From contig CM073492.1 of NCBI GenBank assembly GCA_037074585.1, positions 20,691,001 through 20,755,000 of the forward strand: a stretch of 64,000 bases of DNA. Reading direction: 5' to 3'. Position 1 is the first letter of the stretch. Each line of letters opens with the position of its first letter. Shown one piece after another: positions 24,590 to 35,880 of this stretch. The notes under the pieces were generated by a model, which was not told where the DNA came from, did no database searches, and worked only from the letters and a program-made list of their open reading frames with translations. Both the position numbers and the translations under genes were made by a program. Origin of the DNA: Biancaea sappan (Eukaryota > Streptophyta > Magnoliopsida > Fabales > Fabaceae).

Positions 24590-25180
24590 GTCTAACTTGG
24601 TCTACAATGACCCAGCCAAAGGCTATTGGGGGGCTTGGAATATGCAATTTCTCTAAAATGATTAATTGCTTCCTCATGAAGATGGGATGGAGAATATCCT
24701 CAAAAAATGATAATTTGTATGCAAAGATTATCAAAGGGAAATATGGGAGAGATGCTGATTTGAGAAGAGAATGCAAAATTAAGGCAAATGATTCTACTTT
24801 TTGGAAGGAGTTATTTAAGATCTAGCCAAGCTTGATTGATGAGTGAAAATGGATTTGTGGGTGATGAGGGATATATTAACCTCCTTAAGGGCAAATGAAT
24901 GAGCATAAAAGCCCTTTGGTTGAAAACTTATAGATGATATTCCCCTGGGAAGTCATGGATTATAAGGTGAAAAATACGACAAGTTTGAGTGGTGACTAAT
25001 TTGGCAAGTTTAAAAAATTTGTTGCCTAAAAGTGTTATTAACCAATTTTATCCAGAGCTTCCTCCAAATAGCAGAAGAGGAAGGGACCAGTTTTGATTTG
25101 AAATAGAAAGAAGATCTTAATTTGCACGATAGCAAGAATGATGAAGGTGAAAGGACGAGGATGTGGTAACATTTTTTTGA
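24590..25180 (+). pseudogene. LINE (non-LTR) retrotransposon remnant, end of reverse transcriptase region
   Basis: A 72-codon open stretch (24607-24825) reads PKAIGGLGICNFSKMINCF..MGWRI followed by AKIIKGKYG and FWKEL. This is the hallmark segment after the reverse transcriptase fingers of plant L1-type LINEs, leading into the zf-RVT region. The reading continues in broken form to about 25180, for example a KWICGDG-like piece after the stop. No endonuclease, upstream RT or poly-A tail could be assigned, so it is a 5'-truncated fossil. Confidence 0.75.
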
Positions 25181-25359
25181 TAAGTTACTGTTTTATTTAA
25201 TATGCAAATTGACTGTTGGTTTTTTAATAACAAATATGTGAGACCAAATTTTAAAATATCATATCTATGAAAGATCAAAATTGAAAAAAAAAAATCATTT
25301 GCAAAGAACCAAAATGAATGATAATCATATTATAAGCGGTTAAAGTAAGAAATGTTCAT

Positions 25360-25460
25360 CACCTTGTAGTTCAAGTGGTATCAGATTGAAATATTGTGAG
25401 TTAGGGGTCAAAATTGGAGTTCAAATATCATTAAAAAAAATTGAAATAAAGTTGTGGTCT
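25360..25460 (+). mobile_element. Candidate tRNA-derived SINE remnant
   Basis: TAGTTCAAGTGG (25367-25378) resembles a polymerase III A box. GGAGTTCAAATAT (25416-25428) resembles a degenerate B box about 40 bp downstream, followed by an A-rich stretch. The spacing fits a tRNA head, but no duplication of target site was found. Confidence 0.3.
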
Positions 25461-25734
25461 ATTTAATAAATAGTACAAGACATATAATGTTAATGAAGTA
25501 TTTGCTATTTAATTTCCTTAATAAATATATGATAAGTGAAGAAAATTAAAAGTTTATTTATCATATTTTTACTAAACTTTTGATAATAAATATTTAAAAA
25601 TAATACTAAATATTATTTTAAAACAAATTTAGTTACAACAGCAAACACACGAGACAAGACATACAGTAATGAATTGAATGCCGTGGTTGGCTATTGAATA
25701 GGGGTGCTTTGCGGCATTCAAGCCAAAACACACT

Positions 25735-25756
25735 CACACACACACACACACACACA
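25735..25756. repeat. (CA)n microsatellite
   Basis: CA run of about 22 bases, preceded by an interrupted CACACT copy. Confidence 0.85.
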
Positions 25757-27838
25757 AATTGTTGAGTTTAATTTGATGTTTAAAACAAAATCAAATTATA
25801 AAATGATTGATTTAAGTTATTTGATTTAGATAATTTGGGTCTATATTTGAGCTTTTATTTTTTAGCCCAGTTTATATTCATTTTTGTTGGTGCGAGATTT
25901 CATTATGGAGATTTTTTATTAATGTAATCTCAAAGACTCTGATGAAGTGAGCATTTAACACTCAGATCTTGTATCTTGACAAGCAATGAAGGATCACGAT
26001 TTAATACAAATGAAGTATTTGAGGAATGATTTGCAGCAAATATGAAACGTACAAGGAGTCAAAAGTTCATAAACGACAATTAGTCAATAGCACACGTATA
26101 AAGAAATATTAAATATTTAATTCTATAAGATTACGTGATTAATTGAGAGTCAAACTGTAACCCCCGTCATTTTTCGAGTGTTAATATTATTGAATTTTAT
26201 TAAGTAATTAGAATATGGAGAATTTTTTTTTGTTGCTTAATAAAGAAATGTGAGATTGAGAAATAGCAAAGTGTATAAAATAATGAGTAACGGAGGATTG
26301 AGGAATGTATACGTGGCATTGAGGGAGCCAGATGATTACTAAGTCCAAAGAGGGACTAATATGTAATCAGGAAAATTATATAGTACCTAGAATATGATAG
26401 ATACCCAAGTTAGAGAAATTACAGATTTGCCATTAATAACGTTGATCGAGGGTCAACGGGAGGACAAAATAGTAATTTTACCATGAAATGGAATATATAG
26501 GTGACCCCACCATTTTCCTCTTCCTCCTTTTCAAAAGCTCTCTCTTTCCCCAAACACTTTCCTTTTTTCTCTCAAATCCCCCACCACTAAACTTTCGGCA
26601 ACCATTCTCCAACTACAGGACAAAACTCTGGCGACCAATCATCACTAGAAGATCAAGGATTTGAGATAGGCATCCTATCTTCTCATTTTTCTTCCAATTT
26701 TTGTATTTTGGGTAGAGTTGAGGTTGATTAGGATCTTCGTGGCTTGGATGATGTTTTAAAATATCCCTCCATGTTAGATAGTGATCAAAGAACAAGAAAT
26801 TCGAAGGAAACCATGAGAAATCTTAGGATTTTGGGTTAAGAAAGATGAAATTCGAAAAACAAGAAAAGTTAGATTTTTAAGTGAAAAATTAGAGATTCAA
26901 GCTTGGAATCTTGAAATTAATTGGGGGTTTTTTTTGTCAAAACACTCCCTAAACATCAATGATGAAATCCCATGAAAGAAATGAAGTTAAATGGGAAAGC
27001 TTTGATAAAAAAACTTGAAAAAACCAAGAAGGGCAATTTTCGTGAAAATAGGGAATGGTCTACTGTCACCCATTGCTGCAGCGATGGATTCAACACTAAG
27101 CGCTGGCATGCCAGAGAGAGGGATACTACAGATACTTTTTTTCAAATAGTCATAACTTTCTTGTTTGAACTCTGATTTGAGCAAAGCATATATCATTAGA
27201 AAGCTCTTTAAGTCTAGTTTCTAATGAGATATGTTTCATTTGAAAACTCATTATCATTTAAGAGTTATGACCAAAAGAGTTATTAAAGGTCAAAATTAGT
27301 GGTAAAGATTTTCCTATTTTGTGATCCTGACCTGTTTTTACATAGTTACCTTATAAGGATAGATTCTTTGATTCATCTTCTGCATCTTTTGGAATAGATT
27401 TGCTAGCTTGGAGTTGAGGTGAGAGATCTAGCTCTACTCTGTTTGTTTATATGTTTTAAGATTGTTTTCCCTAAACTTAATTTAAATAATTTATATGTTG
27501 AATGCGTGTATGTTTGGCATAGAAAGAAAAAGGGGACTATGTATGTTCATAAAAAGGGAAAATAACTATCTGTACAAAGGTGATGTTGTGCAATTGTGTG
27601 CCAACCACGTAGATAACTTTTAAGATTAAAATCTTAAATAAGGGCTTAATGCATAGTTGGGATTTAACTCGGTAATAGGAAAGGATGCGAACTAAGATTG
27701 TGTGTGGGTTTGGTGTGTGAGTGAGGTAGCATGGGATGCTCGAGTTGAAGAAGCCGATGTGGGCTACATGGTCCTCTCAATGGGCAACGTTATGGCAAGG
27801 TAAGGCCCGACTTAAGAAATGCCAGGATTAGTTACTAA

Positions 27839-28058
27839 GGGTCTATTTAGTTTATGAAAATATTTCCTGTTTTCATTTTTAGTCTTCATTTCTTGAAATG
27901 CATTTCCTGAAACACTGAAAACATCTTTTTGATGTTTTCAAATTTAGGTATATTTTAAGAATAAAACGTTTTCAGTTAACTCAACCAAACACATGTTCAA
28001 GTTCATTTTTTGTTTTCAGTGAAAATGAAAATAAGAAAGACCCAAACCAAACAAACAC
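27839..28058. mobile_element. MITE of Tourist (PIF/Harbinger) type inside solo LTR G
   Basis: 220 bp flanked by TAA on both sides (27836-27838, 28059-28061). The ends GGGTCTATTTAGTT and AACCAAACAAACAC are imperfect inverted repeats of the G-x-TTTGGTT type seen in Tourist-like elements. An internal hairpin (CTGAAAACATC/GATGTTTTCA) is also present. Confidence 0.6.
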
Positions 28059-28329
28059 TAAATTTCTCAAGGGTTAACTTGTTGGTGACATATTCAATAA
28101 ATGTGGGATTTGTTGAAATGGGATTGTAAATATTATTGTTGCTTGTGTATGTGATTATGTTTATGTTTGGGTGAGGCCTAGTGGTACACTCCTGGGTTTG
28201 GATACTGGTAGTTGTTAGATCAGGACATGGGTTAGGACTCAGAATGGGAGTCGCACCATAGGGTAAGTAGATATGGAATCCACGAGTTGCTCCATGTAGA
28301 CGTAGGTCCACGGGATGGCATATCAGCAA

Positions 28330-28600
28330 TGAATCTATGGGGACATAACCTGACATTAATGAAGCCTTGAGAAACAAAAATATAAGAATGGATACCCATA
28401 TAATGAAATTCTTGAGCGGAACGTCCTGAAGAATGTAGACCCTCGATAACGTAGCTCATGAGATGCAAAAAATTAGTCTATAGGGACGCAGACCCATGTG
28501 ACAAGGTTCTTGAGTGATGAATTTATGGAAACATAGACTCACGTTGATGAAGTTCTTAAAATGTGAACTAATGGGAACGTAGACCCATGAGGAGTGATGA
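28330..28600 (+). repeat. Degenerate tandem array, period about 46 bp, in solo LTR G
   Basis: Copies keyed on 'CTATGGGGACGTAGACCCATG..GATGAAGTTCTTGAG'-like wording start near 28334, 28477, 28522 and 28568. The spacing between the clearest neighbours is 46 bp. Confidence 0.6.
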
Positions 28601-29161
28601 TTATGTTTGATAAATGCGTGTAGATTGATTTTTGTGATAGATATATGATGGTATATGTATATGATATATGCACAACCAAAGAGGTCGATGTTAGAGATTT
28701 TGGGCGCATTAGCATAAGGAGTACGCTCTATGAGAGTTAAGAGCACGATGCCATAGGCATACTTGTGGGGCATCTTGATGACGCATGCATTTAGTTTATT
28801 AAAGTTGTTTAATTGTATATATGTTACATGTTTGTGTAGAATAAGGCTAGTTTGAATGAGTCAGTGGATTAGACTCACCCTTTCACAGTTGTAGGTACAG
28901 AAGATCATTTAGATTGATAACATGCGAATCGAGGATGCTCCCCATTGCTCAAGATAAGGTAAATTTTAATTACTTTTAAATTATTAATCTAGTATACTCT
29001 GATCAGATAGGCCACCTAAGATATAGTGTAAGTAATTATATATTTTTAGAAAAAAGATCTAGGCTTGCGCAATGTGGGTGACTCATCATTTGCGCCAATC
29101 ACGATCTTGGCTCCGATAACAGCAAAGCTCCTAGCCCCTGGTTTCGGGTTGCGACACAAAC

Positions 29162-31112
29162 ATGGCAAGTTGTAGAAAATGAATAAAACACTAACAAAAC
29201 TAGAAGATCTTGCGCAAATGGAAAGTATCTTTTCTAATCGAGGTACTTGATCTGCAAAAGAGATACAACGCAATAAATAGTTGATCAAGTGTAATCAAGA
29301 AGATATGGAAGCGACATAAAAAGGAAATATCAGCATGATAAATTAGAGATAATCGCAATTAAGAAAATCAAGTCATCCAAATCAGAAATATCTCAGTCAA
29401 ATAAAAAAATCTTCCATATTTAATATAGCAAGTCCCTATATGAGAATTAAGCAATTAAGGAGTTAAAGCAACATAAATATCCGTGTAGCAAATTGAGGAG
29501 AAATTTTAATATGAATATCAAATTGAATATTTATTTTTTTCCTTAATCCATGCACTTTCCATATTTGAGGTGCCTGGTTAAAAGACAAGATTCAAGGTAT
29601 CATGGACGACACTTAACGAATGAGCCTCTACACAACTACTAGTTTTTTAAGGCTATATAAAGAGCACATTGTGTCATTTCTACACATGCAAAGAAAATAA
29701 AAGAAAGAAAAGAGCTTGAGTCGTGCACTGTGAATTCCTTCTTATACTTGATAGATTGTTGAATTTTGTAATATCCTATGAGTGAGCTTTCTCTCTGTAA
29801 TAGTTATGAGTGAACTCCTACTATTCTGTATTTACTAATTGTTGTCCAGTGAGTGGATGTGCTATTAGGAACTTGATGTGGTTCCTAGTTGTGAGATGTA
29901 AAAGCAGATAGTTTATCCTCTCATATGGAGAGATTGTAAAAGGTCTGGGGTGACCTATTTGGTGATACATTTGCTAAGGATGTGGTAAGACTTAGTAGTG
30001 TGTTTAGTGTAAAAACAAGTTCCTGCTGATAGGTTGTTGAATGTGTAGCATAAAAGTGAGGAGTTGAGCTTCAACTAGGTTGCTGATTGTAATTGTCATT
30101 ATTTCCCTTAATAAACTCTCATACTATGTATTTGATGAGTTGACATACAAATATATTTCAAGACATCTCTGAATCATTAGATATCATATGTGTTCATTGT
30201 CTATCTCTGTTACTTTCTGCTTTCTTCTTGATAATAATTGTTTGCGTTAAAACAAGTCAAGTAAACTATTTCAGGAACCAAATAAATATTTTAACAACCT
30301 AATGAAACATCTTTCAAAAGAAATTTTGTTTAAGTTTAAAAAATATTCAGGTACTTAATTCAACTCCTTTCTTGGGTACACACATGTTCTAACATTTTTT
30401 GTTGTTGAACTTTCCACAATTTTTTATTAAAAACAACAACATTTTATTCAAATTCAAATAATCTATAAATTATAATACACTTATCAAATAACTTACATAT
30501 CACAATACATTTGTTCGTTCAAATAATTCATAAAACTAGTGTCAACATAATTTTAAAGTGGAATCACTAGAAAGAAAATAGAACATAAACTAATTAGTAA
30601 AAATGCTTTAAGGTATTATTAAAACATTTAACTATTTATAATATATATTAAAATATATAATAGGTTATAATAGAGCATTTCTTTATTTATTTATAATAAT
30701 AATAATAAGTTTGGCGATTTAGTTATTTATCAAACTTGATTTAGTCAAATTGATTTGGATCTGTTTTCAACCTTAATTAGAAAGTTTGCTTTATACGACC
30801 CTTCCATAAAGATTTTAATAGCGTGGGATGCAGCTTTATATATATATATAATCTGTTTTTAACTTTTTTATCTAATAAGGTTTAATTTAAATTAAGTTAT
30901 AGATTTATCATGAATAAAAATAATTCAAGTACATGAAAAATGTTTGAGATCTGGGAGAGACATGTCAAAAGGCCAATGAAATGTCTATATAGGATTTATT
31001 CATTGGATAACAATGATAACAATAAGGACTAAGCCCATTTCATTTGTTTAGTTAATATTATGTTTGACTAAATAGGATCATTTAATTGAGATTGATAGGT
31101 TAAATTTATGTG
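29162..31112. other. Region between solo LTRs, probably a decayed LTR-like sequence
   Basis: No coding gene. A clear TATA box (CTATATAAAG, about 29653-29662) is followed by a T/G-rich stretch to about 30120, which resembles the U3-R-U5 layout of a copia-type LTR. Neither end nor any target-site duplication could be fixed, so this is only a suggestion. Confidence 0.3.
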
Positions 31113-31117
31113 AGATT

Positions 31118-32953
31118 TGTAGTACCCGTTAATTTTGGAATTATATGTGTGTATAATGCTATTTAGATTTATTCTATATGTTGTCATTTTAATTTTCATA
31201 TATAAATGTTCTCTTTGATTATTGTTTATGAAAATTGAGTTAAATGACTGGATTGAATATTTGTACCATATGGGGTATATTTTTAAGAATGGTGAAATTC
31301 ATGGAAAAGTGTTTTAAGAATGGTCAATTGGTCAGTTAATTGTAATTTGACTAGAGGGGTTTGGGTGTTGGGTTATGGATACTCATGGGTTATTCAAATA
31401 ACCCATTAGAAACCCTTAACCTAAAATTTCTACAATTTCCTTTCACAATTCTCGCATCTGTCGAAGGCTGAAGAAAATGGTGAAATTTCTCTCTCAAACT
31501 TCTTCATCCTTCATTCAAATCCTTTCTTTTGATCTTCAGAGTTTTTGATCAGGTGTTCGGTTCACCTGATTAGCAATGATCTAATGTAAGCTTCAATCTC
31601 TCTAATTTCATTAAACTTCAATTCATCAGATAACTTTGTGAAAGATTAAAAGAGATTTTGTTCTTGAAGATTTTTATGTTAATTTATGGATTTGAGTTGT
31701 TTTGAAGGTTTTTGAGTTAGGATTGAGTTATGGTAGGTTAAGAGAGATGAAATTCTAGTTTAGAAACCAAAAAATTCCAGGATGAAAATTTAGAGAATTT
31801 TTTTTTTCTGTAAAATTTCGAAAACACTGTTCATTCTGGAAAATTTTCTAGATTTCTCGCGGTTACTATAGCAAACAGTTACTGTAGCGTCGATGACGAT
31901 TAGTTGACCATTAGCGGTTACTGTAGCAAATTGTTACTATAGCAACTGTTAGTTGATCGTTGACCGTTACTGTAATAATCAGAAAATATTGAATATTTTT
32001 ATGATTTTGTTCTCTTTCTTATGTTTCCTTGTGATATTTTTTACTAGGAAATTTTCCTACACAAATTCTAGTGAGAAATAATGTAAATTTGGACAATAGC
32101 AAGGTGAGTGAATAACCTTGCTAAACTAATTTGATATTATTAGACAAAGTACAATATAAGTCCCATTTACAATATTATTAAAATGTTAAACAATCAACCT
32201 TTCAGTTGATAATATATGATGATTCTGCGGTTATATATGCACAAAGAGTTTGAGAGCTAAATTCCCAGGTCATTCGGTGCAAGTATCTACGGCACATTTA
32301 TGCACAAACAGTTTGAGAGTTAAATTCCTAAGTCACTCGGTGCAAGTATCTACAATACAAAATGCAAAGTGATTGAGGGTTTGATCACCCAAGAAATCAT
32401 ACGCAAATTCAGACAAATGTAATACTATGATTGTGTAAAATGAATGATAGAGTGATTATGTTAGTAAATGTAGTATTTGTACTTGTAATATTTTATATGG
32501 TACAGTTATTTACTTACTGAGTTTTTAAATGAACTCACACTCCCTATAATTATCTCTTCAGATACAGTAAGTGAGGAGCAAGATTATCCGACTGAGCATT
32601 GAGAGCCCTTTGAAGTTGTTCTCTATCTTTTTTTGGTGGGATACCATTATTAAATAATGTGAATTTTAGGAATGCTCTATACTTTATACAAGTCTCCTAG
32701 GCTTGCGATGTTTTAAACATAATAGATTATGTGTACTTTTCTTTATCATTTCATATATTTATAATTCTGTTGTGTGGAATATATGATAAATGTTTAATGT
32801 AAAACCTTTTGGAGTTTATGTAAATAACTCATGTTTGAGAATTTTATTAAATGAGTAGTTGTAGATATTAAGATTGTCCAGGATTTCGGGATACTGCTGA
32901 GTTTTTTCCTAGAAATAGTATCTTTTCAAATGTTCAATTTTTGGGATGTGACA
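31118..32953 (+). mobile_element. Solo LTR 'H', 1.8 kb, same family as solo LTR C
   Basis: Begins TGTAGTACCCGTTAA and ends GGGATGTGACA, with exact 5-bp duplications AGATT at 31113-31117 and 32954-32958. It contains a cluster of TTACTGTAGC-type repeats (about 31860-31975) and two copies of a ~63-bp unit starting TGCACAAA (32238, 32301). Both modules recur, reverse-complemented, in solo LTR C. Confidence 0.9.
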
Positions 32954-33190
32954 AGATTTATTTGATCAAACGACCCTACTTGACTATACATAATATGGGC
33001 CAAATATAATATCTAGAGGCGTAAGGATTACCAAGTATTTTTATAAATATAAAATAAGTTTATAGAAAACTCAACCTCTTAAAAGATTAAATATTTTTAC
33101 CCTTTAATTATCTTTAAATATGTATATATAATAATAAAAAATAATTTACACAAATTTCAAAATCATCAACCATATAGACACTAGAAATTG

Positions 33191-33873
33191 GCAAAAGTAT
33201 ATTTTATGTCCCTAACATTTACACTTATTTTCAGTTATGTCCCTCAACTTTTTTTTTGGTCAGATATATTCCACATGTTTTATTTACTTTCAAATATGCT
33301 CCAAAATGACCAAAATGCCATTCCTCTTTCTCTCTCATTGCATCTCTCTCTCTCTCTCTTCTAAACTGACCCAGAGCTTCTGAGCTATCTCTAATGGCAT
33401 ACCTCTTACCTTAAAAATCTTTTGAGGACTTGAAGATTGAGCCTTAAACCACTTGAATCTTTCCCGAAAAACTCGAGATATTATTTGAAAGATTAAGAGA
33501 TTTAAAGCTCAAACAAGAGGGTAGGTAGGATAGATCTGAAACAAATCCAGACAAAGCATTTTGACATAGATCTATGGTGGTCAATGAGGTGCTATGGGAG
33601 TTTAGAAATGGCAGCCCTAGAAAGATGTGAAGTCTACCATTAGAGAGAACTCAAAAGCTTCGGGTCAATTCAGAAGAGAGAAAGTGAGAAGAGAGAAAGT
33701 GAGAAGAGAGAGAGAGAGACGCAGCGAGAGAGAAAGAGTAAGGGCATTTTTGTTATTTTTGGGCATATTTGAAAGTAAATAAAACATGTGGGACATATCT
33801 GACCCAAAAAAAATTTGAGGGACATAACTAAGAATGAATGTAAATATTAGGGACATGAAGTATACTTTTACCC
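33191..33873. mobile_element. Foldback / long-TIR MITE, possibly Mutator-like, 683 bp
   Basis: The outer ~170 bp on each side are imperfect inverted repeats. The left arm reads GCAAAAGTATATTTTATGTC.. and the right arm ends ..GACATGAAGTATACTTTTA(CCC). Both carry matching blocks (CATGTTTTATTTACTTTCAAATATG, split across the arms) and CTCTCTCTC / GAGAGAGAG runs. Flanking 9-mers TAGAAATTG and TAAAAATTT agree at 7 of 9 positions, a decayed 9-bp duplication typical of Mutator-like elements. The 340-bp centre shows no recognised gene. Confidence 0.65.
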
Positions 33874-34329
33874 TAAAAATTTCAATATAATGTTGTTGAT
33901 GGTCAATGTTATGATTAGGCGTGTAAGTGGGCAAGACGTTCATGTTGAACTTGAACACACATATGTGATTATTAATATGCTCAATTATTTTCATGGATAT
34001 AAAACTACTACGTTGGAATTTTGTTATTATTATTTTTATTCTTGCTTGAAAGCATTTTGGAAATAATATTTAACTATCTTCGAAGTTCAAATAAAATACA
34101 ATGACACTCATGTTTATGAAATAAGAGAAAATAGTATTCGAAAGAGTTGATGTATCAAGCATTCTAAAATAAAAGATAATAAAATATTGAGTGAAATATT
34201 ATTTCAATTTGATGGGACAAATCATATTTAGATTCTTATTAAGTATATTTGTTCTTTTTATTTTAATTAAATTCTTTATATGTCAAATATTGCTATTGTT
34301 ATATAAGAGCAAATTTTTATATATAATAC
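33874..34329. other. AT-rich spacer
   Basis: No gene or recognisable element is seen between the foldback element and the first copia LTR. Confidence 0.5.
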
Positions 34330-34971
34330 TGAAAGGTGGGATCCCTTCTAAGTGGGACATGCCACTAATATATTTTAAAAAAAAAGACAAAAGGAATGAA
34401 GAAAACAAAAGACAAGGTGGGGCTCACAGAGGAAATTTTTTGATGATTAGGCACCTCTTTGAAATTAAGAGGGGCTACGTGAAGGTTTCAAAGCATGTGA
34501 AAATGTTAGACGCAGTATTTTTGACAAATTGAAAGGCTGTACAGATAATGCAATTGTGCAATTTGAAGGAGTTGGTGGAGGAATGGCTCTATAAATAGAG
34601 TCATTGCGTCCCTTTAGAAACCCATCGTCCCAAGGCCTCACATCCAGAGAAGGAGAGTAAGAGAAAATTAAAGAGAGCCTTAGAAAGAAAGTTTTCTGAG
34701 AATAAAATAGTGAGTCAATTTGTGAGGGTATTATCCACAAATTGAAAAAAAATACCATTGTTGTATTTTTGTGAGTGAGAAATCCACTTAAGGATGAAGT
34801 TTGTAACCCCATTATTATTATAGTAAAAGTTTAATTAGCCTACGGGTTCTGTGGTTTTTACCTCATTTGGAGGGTTTTCCATACTAAAATCTTTGGTGAT
34901 ATTCTGCTGTTATTTAGTTTAGGAAATTATCCTGGGCTTGTGGGAATTATTTATTCTTTCAAAATACCGTA
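34330..34971 (+). mobile_element. Copia LTR in plus orientation, inverted partner of the next LTR
   Basis: 642 bp starting TGAAAGGTGGGATCCC, with a TATA box at 34590-34597, and ending AAAATACCGTA (CA mutated to TA). It is colinear over its full length with the reverse complement of 34986-35626, at roughly 85-90% identity by eye. No polypurine tract lies before it and no primer site after it, so it behaves as a lone LTR. No matching target-site duplication was found. Confidence 0.75.
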
Positions 34972-34985
34972 GTTGTTGGAAAAAA

Positions 34986-35626
34986 TGCAATATTTTAAAA
35001 GAATAAATAATTTCCATAAACCCAAGATAATTTCCAAATCAAATAGATAAAATAACACCAAAGATTTTATCGTGGAAAACCCTCTAAATGAGGCAAAAAC
35101 CATGGGACCCATAAGCCACTTAAGCTTCCACTATAATAATAATAGGATTACAAACTTCACCCTTAGATGAATCCCTCACTCACAAAAATACAACAATGAT
35201 ATTTCTTCAATTTGTGGATAAAATTCTCACAAATTGACTCACTATTTTCTTCTCAAAAAAACTCTCTTTCTGAGGCTCTCTTTATTTTTCTCTCACTCTC
35301 CTTCTCTAGATGTGAGACTTTGGGATGATGAGTTTCTGAAGGGAGGGAATGACTCTATTTATAGAGCCATTCCTCCACCAACCCCTTCAAATTGTGCAAT
35401 TTCGTTTTCTGCATAGCCTTCTAATTTGTTGTAAATATTGCGTCTAACATCTTCACATGCTTTGAAACCTTCACGCAGTTCTCCCTCAATTTCAAAGAGG
35501 TGCCTAGTCATCAAAAAATTTCCTCTATGAGCCCTACCTTGTCTTTTGTCTTTTTCCTTCCTTTTTTCTTTTTTTTTTCTAAATATATTAGTGGTAGGTC
35601 CTACTTAAAAGGGATTCCATATTTCA
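34986..35626 (-). mobile_element. 3' LTR of Ty1-copia element F (minus strand)
   Basis: 641 bp on the minus strand, beginning TGAAATATGGAATCCC at 35626 and ending ATATTGCA at 34986, with a TATA box at 35356-35363. A polypurine tract (AGAAGGGGAGATT on the minus strand, 35627-35639) lies directly inside. Element F's coding end abuts it, so this is F's 3' LTR. The 5' LTR would lie beyond the right window edge. Confidence 0.85.
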
Positions 35627-35712
35627 AATCTCCCCTTCTCGACCTAACTGGGGGTTCCACTAGTCCTGCAACTTCTTTACAAGCTTCTAACTTCTCTCTT
35701 GGTAGGGCCTTC
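35601..35712 (-). pseudogene. C-terminal end of copia F polyprotein, separated from the rest by element A
   Basis: Joined conceptually across element A, the minus-strand frame runs from KIHTHDNKADMMTK (right of A) into ALPREKLEAC...GLVEPPVRSRRGDL here and stops at 35601, just inside the LTR. The TKALPREKLEAC ending is the usual extreme C-terminus of plant copia RNase H. The CCTTC duplication at 35708-35712 is the left target copy of element A. Confidence 0.8.
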
Positions 35713-35843
35713 TATCACATTCCAATTTTAGACATGTGAGTAATTCTATAAACTCGAGGTTGTGCCTCCATGATATCTCATAAAATCTTTTATTAATACT
35801 AAAGTCTACAACTATGTAAACATAAATTTTTCAAGAAAGAGAT

Positions 35844-35880
<37 letters not shown>

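Larger units (their letters stand above)
25181..26150. other. Intergenic region with SINE-like piece and (CA)n run
   Basis: No coding gene. It contains a candidate tRNA-derived SINE remnant at about 25360-25460 and a CA microsatellite at 25735-25756. The last part is the left flank of the 3-kb solo LTR. Confidence 0.5.
26156..29156 (+). mobile_element. Solo LTR 'G', 3.0 kb, gypsy-type
   Basis: Begins TGTAACCCCCGTC and ends TTGCGACA, bounded by an exact 5-bp duplication CAAAC (26151-26155 and 29157-29161). TG..CA ends, a 5-bp duplication and no internal coding region or second LTR mark a solo LTR left by recombination between the two LTRs of one element. It holds a MITE (27839-28058), a degenerate ~46-bp tandem array (about 28330-28600) and a ~180-bp block shared with solo LTR D. 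The short reading frames inside are not genes. Confidence 0.9.

Noticed and set aside
25360..25460. A functional tRNA gene
   Set aside because: The A and B boxes are degenerate and no cloverleaf with an anticodon stem can be drawn; a SINE remnant is more likely.
26156..29156. Several open frames of 60-124 codons inside the 3-kb LTR
   Set aside because: None resembles a protein family, they overlap on both strands, and they lie within an LTR with confirmed ends.
34330..35626. A complete small element with two LTRs
   Set aside because: The two LTR copies are inverted relative to each other and only 14 bp apart, so they cannot be the direct LTR pair of one element.
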